Origin: UBA9676 sp036522155
GTDB taxonomy: Bacteria; Actinomycetota; Actinomycetes; Streptosporangiales; Streptosporangiaceae
NCBI GenBank assembly: GCA_036522155.1
Contig: DATDGI010000247.1
Span: 1 to 10,246, forward strand
Length of the DNA stretch: 10,246 bases
Direction of reading: 5' to 3'
Shown: piece after piece, positions 5,694 through 10,246 of the stretch
How positions within the stretch are numbered: position 1 is the stretch's first letter
Layout of the letters: every line of letters begins with the position of its first letter
Program-made: the position numbers and the translations under genes
Notes under the pieces: model-generated
Seen by the model: only the letters and a program-made list of their open reading frames with translations
Told to the model about the DNA's origin: nothing
Database searches by the model: none

Positions 5694-6644
5694 CTACAAC
5701 GGCGCCGCGGCCACCAGTTCGTCGGCCGCCGAATAGGGATCGAGCTCGCCCGCGGCCACCCTGGCCGCCAGGGCGTCGAGCCCGGCCCCGCCGGGCCGCC
5801 CGCCCACCCGTCCGGCCAGCGCGGCGAACGCGAGGGCGGCGACCTCGGCCCGGGCCCGGGCCAGCCGGCGCCGGTCCCCCTCCCCGGACGAACCCAGCCA
5901 CGACCGGTGCGCATCCAGCCGGGCGGTCAGTTCGGCGATGCCCTCCCCGGTGGTGGCGGTGGTGGTCACGATGGGCGGCTTCCACTCCCCCTCGCCGCGC
6001 AGGGCCATCGCGATCATCGTGCGCAGATCCCTGACCGTTTCCTGGGCGCCGGGCTTGTCGCTCTTGTTGACCACGAGGATGTCCGCCACTTCCAGGATTC
6101 CCGCCTTGGCCGCCTGGATGGCATCCCCGGTGCCCGGCGCGGTCAGCACCAGCGTGCTGTCGGTGAGCGCGGCGATCTCCACCTCGGCCTGCCCGACCCC
6201 CACGGTCTCGACCAGGATCACGCCGAACCCGGCGGCGTCCAGGATGCGCAGGGCCTGCGGGGCCGCCGCCGACAGCCCGCCCAGGTGGCCCCGGGTGGCC
6301 ATGGACCGGATGAAGACCCCGGGATCGGTGGCGTGTTCCTGCATGCGCACCCGGTCCCCCAGCAGGGCCCCGCCCGTGAACGGGGAGGTGGGATCCACCG
6401 CCAGCACCGCCACCCGCAGCCCGCGCTGCCGGTAGGCGGCCACCAGCGCCCCGGTGACGGTCGACTTCCCCACCCCCGGGGGGCCGGTCAGCCCGATCAG
6501 CCAGGCCCGCCCGGTGAGCGGCGCCAGGGACTTCATGACCGGCCGCAGGCCGGGGGCGCCGTTCTCGGCCAGCGACACGAGCCGGGCCAGCGCCCGGGTG
6601 TCCCCGGCCAGGGCCGCCTCGACCGCCGGATCAGGCACGCCCAC
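5694..6644 (-). CDS. meaB: Methylmalonyl-CoA mutase-associated GTPase MeaB (ArgK family)
   Basis: MeaB is a G3E-family P-loop GTPase that gates delivery of adenosylcobalamin to methylmalonyl-CoA mutase and protects the mutase from inactivation. From the GTG at 6644 the protein has 316 residues, close to the usual 320-330. It shows the P-loop G-P-P-G-V-G-K-S-T (54-62), D-P-T-S-P-F (84-89), the R-S-M-A-T-R-G-H-L-G-G-L segment (113-124) typical of this family, the E-T-V-G-V-G-Q switch segment (146-152), and the N-K-S-D base-specificity motif (193-196). The start overlaps the thiolase stop by 14 bases (8 if the GTG at 6638 is used), which implies translational coupling. The upstream ATG at 6710 adds a Cys/Arg-rich stretch unlike MeaB. 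Neighbouring epimerase supports the pathway; the mutase subunits are not in the window. Confidence 0.95.
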   Translation of the reverse strand: MGVPDPAVEAALAGDTRALARLVSLAENGAPGLRPVMKSLAPLTGRAWLIGLTGPPGVGKSTVTGALVAAYRQRGLRVAVLAVDPTSPFTGGALLGDRVRMQEHATDPGVFIRSMATRGHLGGLSAAAPQALRILDAAGFGVILVETVGVGQAEVEIAALTDSTLVLTAPGTGDAIQAAKAGILEVADILVVNKSDKPGAQETVRDLRTMIAMALRGEGEWKPPIVTTTATTGEGIAELTARLDAHRSWLGSSGEGDRRRLARARAEVAALAFAALAGRVGGRPGGAGLDALAARVAAGELDPYSAADELVAAAPL

Positions 6645-7830
6645 CCGCGCCGGGCACCCGCAGCAGCAGCGCGCTGCCCTGCCCGCCGCCCCCGCACAGG
6701 GCCGCCGCACCCAGCCCGCCCCCGCGCCGCCGCAGTTCGCACGCCAGGTGCAGGGCGATCCGCGCCCCGGAGGCCCCGATCGGATGGCCGAGGGCGATGG
6801 CGCCGCCGTTCACGTTGACCTTCTCTTCCGGCACGCCCAGATCCCGGATGGACTGCAGCGCCACGGACGCGAACGCCTCGTTGATCTCGATCAGGCCGAG
6901 GTCGGCGACCGTCAGCCCGGCCTTGCCGAGCGCGTGGCCGATGGCCCGGGACGGCTGGGACTGCAGCGAGTTGTCCGGCCCGGCCACGTTGCCGTGCGCG
7001 CCCACCTCGGCCAGCACCCCCATCCCGCGGGCCGCGGCGATCTCGGCGGACATAACCACGACGGCGCACGCGCCGTCGGAGATCTGCGACGCGGAACCGG
7101 CCGTGATGGTGCCGCCGGAGCCGAAGGCGGGACGGAGCCGGCTCAGGGCCTCGGCCGTGGTATCGGCCCGCACTCCCTCGTCGGTGTCGAACCTGACCGG
7201 GTCGCCCCGGCGCTGCGGCACGTCGACTCCGGTGATCTCATCGGCCAGCAGGCCGTCCTTGATCGCGGCCGCGGCCCGCTGGTGCGACCGGGCGGCGAAC
7301 TCGTCCTGCTCCGCCCGGCCGATGCCGAGCCGGGCGTTGTGCCGGTCGGTGAGCTCGCCCATCGGCAGGTGATCGAACGGGTCGGTCAGGCCGTCGAGCG
7401 CCATCGCATCGAGCAGTTCCATGGCGCCGTACCGGTGCCCGGCCCGCACCCCGGGCAGCAGATGCGGCGCCCGCGTCATCGACTCCATGCCGCCGGCCAC
7501 CACGATGCCGAACTCGCCCGCCCGGATGAGCTGGGCGGCGAGGGCGATCGCGTCCAGGCCGGACAGGCACACCTTGTTGATGGTGATCGCGGGCACCGTC
7601 ATCGGGATGCCGGCCGACACCGCGGCCTGCCGGGCCGGGATCTGGCCCGCGCCGGCCTGCAGCACCTGGCCCATGATGACGTACTCGGCGTCGCCGCCGG
7701 ACAGGCCGGAGCGCTCCAGCGCCGCCCTGATCGCGATGCCGCCCAGGTCGGCGCCGGTGAAGTGGGCCAGCGAGCCGAGCAGCCGCCCGAACGCCGTCCG
7801 GGCACCGCCAGTGATCACCGCTTCAGGCAT
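6631..7830 (-). CDS. Acetyl-CoA C-acetyltransferase (thiolase)
   Basis: A 399-residue type II thiolase, which reversibly condenses two acetyl-CoA to acetoacetyl-CoA or cleaves 3-ketoacyl-CoA. All catalytic parts are present: nucleophile Cys88 in N-K-V-C-L-S-G, N-E-A-F, His349 in G-H-P-I-G-A-S-G-A-R, and the acid/base Cys379 in C-G-G-G-G-Q-G. These numbers match biosynthetic thiolases such as the Zoogloea enzyme almost exactly, and so does the length. The ATG at 7828-7830 has AGGAGA a few bases upstream on the minus strand. Its stop overlaps the start of meaB, forming a two-gene operon, and it is divergent from the methylmalonyl-CoA epimerase. The context suggests a role in C3/C4 acyl-CoA traffic, but whether it acts in synthesis or degradation cannot be read from the sequence. 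Confidence 0.95.
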   Translation of the reverse strand: MPEAVITGGARTAFGRLLGSLAHFTGADLGGIAIRAALERSGLSGGDAEYVIMGQVLQAGAGQIPARQAAVSAGIPMTVPAITINKVCLSGLDAIALAAQLIRAGEFGIVVAGGMESMTRAPHLLPGVRAGHRYGAMELLDAMALDGLTDPFDHLPMGELTDRHNARLGIGRAEQDEFAARSHQRAAAAIKDGLLADEITGVDVPQRRGDPVRFDTDEGVRADTTAEALSRLRPAFGSGGTITAGSASQISDGACAVVVMSAEIAAARGMGVLAEVGAHGNVAGPDNSLQSQPSRAIGHALGKAGLTVADLGLIEINEAFASVALQSIRDLGVPEEKVNVNGGAIALGHPIGASGARIALHLACELRRRGGGLGAAALCGGGGQGSALLLRVPGAGGRA

Positions 7831-7921
7831 GGGTCTCCTCTGCTCCCCGCCCGCCGCCGTGGTGGCCGGGCGGGGATTCTGCCACGATACCCAGGTCCAC
7901 CTGATCAGCGAGGGGGCAGCG
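7831..7921. promoter_or_regulatory. Divergent promoter region between thiolase and epimerase, with an inverted repeat
   Basis: This 91-base gap must hold the promoters of both the thiolase-meaB operon and the epimerase gene. It contains the perfect 9-bp inverted repeat CCCCGCCCG (7845-7853) and CGGGCGGGG (7867-7875) around 13 bases. The repeat lies only 14 bases from the thiolase start codon, so it would be in, or at the start of, the thiolase leader. The epimerase has a strong ribosome-binding site, GAGGGGG, at 7910-7916. I cannot place -10/-35 elements with confidence. Confidence 0.45.
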
Positions 7922-8359
7922 GTGCTGGACCGGATCGATCACATCGGGATCGCCTGCCACGATCTCGCCGCCAAGATCGCCTTCTACCAGGAGGTCTTCG
8001 ACCTCGCCGTGGTAAGCCAGGAGGTCAACGAGGAACAGGGGGTCCGGGAGGCGATGCTGCGGGTCTCGGCCGCCCCCGGCGGCGCGTCCTGGATCCAGCT
8101 CCTTGAGCCGCTCGGGCCGGACACGCCGGTCGGCCGGTTCCTGGCCCGCCGCGGCGAGGGCGTTCATCACATCGGCTATGGCGTGGCGAACATCACAGAG
8201 GCGCTGGCGGCCATCGGCGCCCGCGGCATCCGGCTGCTGGATCAGCGGCCCCGGCACGGCTCGATGGGCACCGCCATCGCGTTCCTGCACCCGGCCGACG
8301 TCGGCGGGGTGCTGACCGAACTGGTCCAGGCCGCCGGTGACACCGAAAGGCCAGCGTAG
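7922..8359 (+). CDS. mce: Methylmalonyl-CoA epimerase
   Basis: A 145-residue vicinal-oxygen-chelate enzyme that interconverts (S)- and (R)-methylmalonyl-CoA so that propionyl-CoA carbon can pass through the B12-dependent mutase to succinyl-CoA. Two beta-alpha-beta-beta-beta modules are visible. Metal-ligand candidates are His7 in R-I-D-H-I-G-I-A, Gln59 in W-I-Q-L-L-E-P, His83 in G-V-H-H-I-G-Y and Glu133 in V-L-T-E-L-V-Q. The G-E-G-V-H-H-I motif and the Q-R-P-R-H-G-S-M-G segment are typical of epimerases within this superfamily. The length is standard. The GTG at 7922 follows GAGGGGG by five bases, and the homologous N-terminus begins right there. It is divergent from the thiolase and next to a coiled-coil gene, the same order as I recall in Streptomyces. 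Confidence 0.95.
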   Translation: MLDRIDHIGIACHDLAAKIAFYQEVFDLAVVSQEVNEEQGVREAMLRVSAAPGGASWIQLLEPLGPDTPVGRFLARRGEGVHHIGYGVANITEALAAIGARGIRLLDQRPRHGSMGTAIAFLHPADVGGVLTELVQAAGDTERPA

Positions 8360-8581
8360 GCCGCTATCGGGCGACAAATTCAGATCTCGGGACCGGGAAG
8401 CTGGAAGCAGCCGCAATCACCTGCGCAGGAGAGTACGCTGCCTGGCATTGGGCGAGAGCGGTTTGTAACCGCTGCGCCGGCTGGCCGAATGGGGGCCCGT
8501 GAGGGCCCGAGCCACCGGGGGCGGTGCACGCGCTCGTCCGTACCCCGCAGGCCACCCCCCGACCAGCCAGGATTAAGCCAG
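8360..8581 (+). promoter_or_regulatory. Upstream region of the coiled-coil gene with an operator-like dyad
   Basis: This 222-base gap contains no credible gene. It holds a perfect 10-base palindrome CCTGCGCAGG (8420-8429), a possible -10 hexamer TACGCT (8434-8439), and the perfect inverted repeat AGCGGTT (8457-8463) / AACCGCT (8467-8473) around TGT. The ribosome-binding site of the next gene is the modest AGGA at 8569-8572. No terminator for the epimerase gene stands out. Confidence 0.35.
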
Positions 8582-9964
8582 ATGCAGCCTGAAATAGACG
8601 CCCAGCTGAGCAACTTCTTCGAAGACGCACCAGCCCGCGACTTCCCGAGGGTGATGCGCGGGTACGACCAGCACGAGGTCGACAAGGTCCTCAAGACGCT
8701 CGACGCCGAAATGCGCCAGCACCGCGACCAGGTCCAGGCCCTCCAGCAGGAACTGTCCGACGCCCATCGGCAGCTCCGGGAGCAGGAGCGCCCCACCTAC
8801 TCGGGCCTCGGGTCCCGCATCGAGCAGCTGCTCCGGCTCGCCGAGGAGCAGGCGACCGAGATCGTCGGTGAGTCCAGATCCGCGGCGAACGAGCTGGCCG
8901 CCGCGGCCAAGGTGGACGCCGCCGAACTCCGCGCCGCCGCCGAGAACGAGGCCGGCGAGCTGCGGGCCATCGCCAAGCGGGAGACCGATGATCAGCGCGG
9001 CTCGGCCGAGCGGGACGCGGAGGCGATCCGCACCGGCGCCCGGCGGGAGGCCGACGAGCTGACCTCCACCACCGAGCGGGAGGTCGGCAAGCTGCGCGCG
9101 ACCGCCGATCACGAGGTGGCGGAGAAGCGGGCCGCCGTCGAGCGGGACATCGCCAAGCTGCGGACCACCACCGAGCGCGAGGCCGCCCAGCTGAAGGCCT
9201 CTGCTAAGCGGGACCGGGACGAGATCCTCACCACCTCCAAGCGGCAGGCTGACGAGATGCGCAGCCAGGCCCAGCGCATCCTGGAGGAGAGCGAGGCGCA
9301 GCGCGCGCAGGCCGAGGGCGAGTTCGAGATCCAGCTGGCCTCCCGCCGTGAGGAGTCCGAGCGGCAGGAGGCGGAACGGCTGGCCGCGGCCCAGGCCGCG
9401 ACCCAGAAGCTGGTTACCGAGGCCGAGCAGCGGGCCGCCTCGGCCGAGCAGCGGGCCGCCAAGGCCAGCGCTCAGGCCGAGCAGACCCGGCGGGAGGCCG
9501 ACCAGCACTCCAAGCAGCTGGTCACGAACGCCAAGAAGAACGCCGATCAGATCGTCGCCGGGGCCAAGGGCCAGGCCGACCAGCTACTGGCCGACACCAA
9601 GGGCGAGATCGACCGGCACCGGGCCGCGGCCCAGCGCGAAGTGGACGAGCTGAGCAAGCAGAAGGAGAGCATCTCCACCCACCTGGCCCAGATCAGCCAG
9701 CTCCTCGGTACCCAGATGCCGGGCCTGGCCGACGCGCTCAAGCCGCCGATGGGCCGGGCCGCGATGCCCGCCCCCGCGCCCAAGGCGGTGGCTTCCGCTC
9801 CGGCTCCGGCGACGGCGCCCGTTCCGGCCCAGGCGGGACCGCAGCCGACCGCCCCGGCTCAGGCCCCGGCTCAGGCCCAGCCCACGGCCGCACAGGAACC
9901 GGCCAAGCAGCCGGTCCCGGCCAAGGCGGCCAAGGCCGAGGACGACGAATGGTGGACCGAGTAG
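8582..9964 (+). CDS. Long coiled-coil protein with hendecad repeats, Scy/FilP-like cytoskeletal candidate
   Basis: A 460-residue, almost entirely helical protein. Residues about 20-40 (D-F-P-R-V-M-R-G-Y-D-Q-H-E-V-D-K-V-L) resemble the N-terminal motif of DivIVA-type proteins, and a coiled coil follows to about 68. From 78 to 231 there are fourteen consecutive 11-residue units, consensus R-E-x-D-E-L-R-x-T-A-E. A second coiled-coil region (about 232-370) ends with four more such units (317-360). A Pro/Ala-rich linker (about 388-450) leads to the acidic/aromatic C-terminus E-D-D-E-W-W-T-E. In Streptomyces the coiled-coil proteins Scy and FilP, which organise polar growth and are often annotated as cellulose-binding proteins, are encoded next to mce, so a role in polar growth or cell shape is inferred. 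This protein is longer than FilP and far shorter than Scy. ATG 8582 was chosen because it gives the DivIVA-like N-terminus; an ATG at 8489 only adds low-complexity sequence. Confidence 0.85.
   Translation: MQPEIDAQLSNFFEDAPARDFPRVMRGYDQHEVDKVLKTLDAEMRQHRDQVQALQQELSDAHRQLREQERPTYSGLGSRIEQLLRLAEEQATEIVGESRSAANELAAAAKVDAAELRAAAENEAGELRAIAKRETDDQRGSAERDAEAIRTGARREADELTSTTEREVGKLRATADHEVAEKRAAVERDIAKLRTTTEREAAQLKASAKRDRDEILTTSKRQADEMRSQAQRILEESEAQRAQAEGEFEIQLASRREESERQEAERLAAAQAATQKLVTEAEQRAASAEQRAAKASAQAEQTRREADQHSKQLVTNAKKNADQIVAGAKGQADQLLADTKGEIDRHRAAAQREVDELSKQKESISTHLAQISQLLGTQMPGLADALKPPMGRAAMPAPAPKAVASAPAPATAPVPAQAGPQPTAPAQAPAQAQPTAAQEPAKQPVPAKAAKAEDDEWWTE
8813..9274 (+). repeat. Fourteen tandem 33-base units encoding 11-residue coiled-coil repeats
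   Basis: Residues 78-231 of the coiled-coil protein divide into fourteen units of exactly 11 residues without an insertion. Position 6 is Leu, Ile or Met in twelve units (Gln and Lys in the other two), position 10 is Ala, Ser or Thr in all but one (Val), and position 1 is usually Arg from the fourth unit on. An 11-residue period gives a nearly straight, slightly right-handed coiled coil. The DNA units have diverged, so the repeat is old and kept at protein level. Confidence 0.85.
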
Positions 9965-9977
9965 CCACCAGGTAACG

Positions 9978-10014
9978 CAAGAAGGGGCCGGCGCTGCGCG
10001 CCGGCCCCTTCTTG
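9978..10014 (+). terminator. Strong intrinsic-type terminator after the coiled-coil gene
   Basis: A perfect 17-bp stem (9978-9994 with 9998-10014) around the loop TGC, starting 13 bases after the TAG. The stem ends in CAAGAAGGGG / CCCCTTCTTG, giving a short T-rich run on the transcript's 3' side. The insertion sequence begins just after the stem. Confidence 0.9.
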
Positions 10015-10019
10015 CTAGG
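10014..10019. repeat. Candidate IS481 target site (one copy of the possible target duplication)
   Basis: GCTAGG directly precedes the TGT at 10020 where the insertion sequence appears to begin. The Bordetella element IS481 is known to prefer and duplicate NCTAGN, and this hexamer fits. The second copy would be at the far end of the element, outside the window. Confidence 0.5.
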
Positions 10020-10081
10020 TGTACTGTCCGGGCACGTTGGTCGAGGTCGTGTGACGACACGATCTGAATGAGCTTGGAAGG

Positions 10082-10145
10082 CGAAGACCTCCGGGCGTGG
10101 AGTGGAGCTGTCTGAGAACCGGCTCCAGCGCCCAGGAGGTCTTCG
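10082..10145 (+). promoter_or_regulatory. Long hairpin covering the transposase ribosome-binding site
   Basis: Bases 10082-10102 pair with 10123-10145: an 11-bp perfect block (CGAAGACCTCC with GGAGGTCTTCG) plus two 5-bp blocks separated by single bulged bases, about 21 pairs around a 20-base loop. The 3' arm contains the Shine-Dalgarno sequence AGGAGG (10134-10139) and the first base of the GTG start codon. In a transcript entering from outside the element this hairpin would hide the ribosome-binding site. Confidence 0.7.
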
Positions 10146-10246
10146 TGTCCCACGCTAACGCTGCCCTGACTCCGCGGGCCCGTTTGCGGCTCGCCCGGCT
10201 GGTCGCCGGCCAGGGCTGGCCGATCGCCCGGGCTGCAGAGCGTTAC
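10145..10246 (+). CDS. IS481-family transposase, N-terminal 34 residues
   Basis: The frame from GTG 10145 is open to the window end and gives V-S-H-A-N-A-A-L-T-P-R-A-R-L-R-L-A-R-L-V, continuing with G-W-P-I-A-R-A-A-E-R-Y. The S-H-A-N-A-x-L-T-P-x-x-R-x-x-L start and the following helix-turn-helix beginning (W-P-I-A-R-A-A-E) are characteristic of IS481-family transposases, whose N-terminal HTH binds the element ends and whose DDE catalytic domain comes later. The DDE part lies outside the window, so intactness cannot be judged. AGGAGG at 10134-10139 sets the start. Confidence 0.85.
   Translation, partial: MSHANAALTPRARLRLARLVAGQGWPIARAAERY

Larger units (their letters stand above)
10020..10246 (+). 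mobile_element. Left end of an IS481-family insertion sequence (truncated by window end)
   Basis: The element is recognised from the N-terminus of its transposase. Its left boundary is placed at TGT 10020, because IS481-family ends begin with TGT and a CTAG target hexamer lies directly before it. The 125 bases before the transposase contain a palindrome TCGTGT-GACG-ACACGA (10047-10062), a possible weak promoter (TTGGTC at 10037-10042, CGATCT at 10060-10065), and the large hairpin at 10082-10145. The terminal inverted repeat cannot be measured because the right end is not in the window. Confidence 0.75.

Noticed and set aside
6645..6710. 22-residue N-terminal extension of MeaB from an ATG at 6710
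   Set aside because: The extension is Cys/Arg-rich, lies fully inside the thiolase gene and makes the protein longer than the family norm.
7421..7921. Extension of the epimerase frame upstream
   Set aside because: It overlaps the thiolase in antisense; epimerases begin at about the GTG at 7922, which has a strong ribosome-binding site.
8457..8581. Possible tRNA or structured RNA in the region before the coiled-coil gene
   Set aside because: No cloverleaf, anticodon arm or T-loop pattern could be assembled; only short dyads are present.
8573..9508. Leucine/glycine-rich minus-strand frame with an apparent 11-residue repeat
   Set aside because: The repeat is simply the reverse complement of the hendecad-coding DNA of the real coiled-coil gene; there is no supporting start signal.

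Overview
The window is very GC-rich, uses GTG starts often, and shows strong G/C bias at third codon positions. Together with the gene content this points to a filamentous or high-GC actinobacterium related to Streptomyces or Streptosporangiales; the genus cannot be fixed from the sequence. I see eleven protein-coding genes, nine complete and two cut by the window edges. I see no RNA genes, CRISPR array or phage genes.

Left part (1-2700): the 3' end of a gene with Asp-box (BNR) repeats converges on, and overlaps by 11 bases, a MarR-family regulator on the minus strand. Divergent from the regulator is a 226-residue protein with the layout of an ABC-transporter ATPase. Every nucleotide-handling motif in it is altered, so it looks like a pseudo-ATPase. 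It is followed by a DUF2127-type membrane protein with an N-terminal Cys/His zinc-ribbon-like motif and a long Pro/Ala/Glu tail.

Middle (2700-5700): a 360-base non-coding stretch holds a terminator, an ECF-type promoter candidate and a perfect operator-like inverted repeat. It leads into a secreted, probably beta-propeller, protein of unknown function. A 14-bp hairpin separates this gene from a convergent small lipoprotein gene.

Right-centre (5690-8360): a methylmalonyl-CoA/acyl-CoA module. A thiolase and the mutase-chaperone GTPase MeaB overlap on the minus strand, and methylmalonyl-CoA epimerase is divergent from them on the plus strand. The three serve short-chain acyl-CoA metabolism: thiolysis or condensation at the C4 level, epimerisation of methylmalonyl-CoA, and upkeep of the B12-dependent mutase. 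The mutase itself is not in the window.

Right end (8360-10246): a coiled-coil protein built on an almost perfect 11-residue repeat, with a DivIVA-like N-terminus and an acidic/Trp C-terminal tail. It sits next to the epimerase, where Streptomyces carries the cytoskeletal genes scy and filP. A strong 17-bp terminator follows. Immediately after it lies the left end of an IS481-family insertion sequence at a CTAG-containing target. A long hairpin in the IS covers the transposase ribosome-binding site.

The best leads are the degenerate ABC ATPase, the hendecad-repeat cytoskeletal protein, and the IS481 end with its target site and start-site hairpin. I see no clear evidence of an undescribed multi-gene defence or biosynthetic system.
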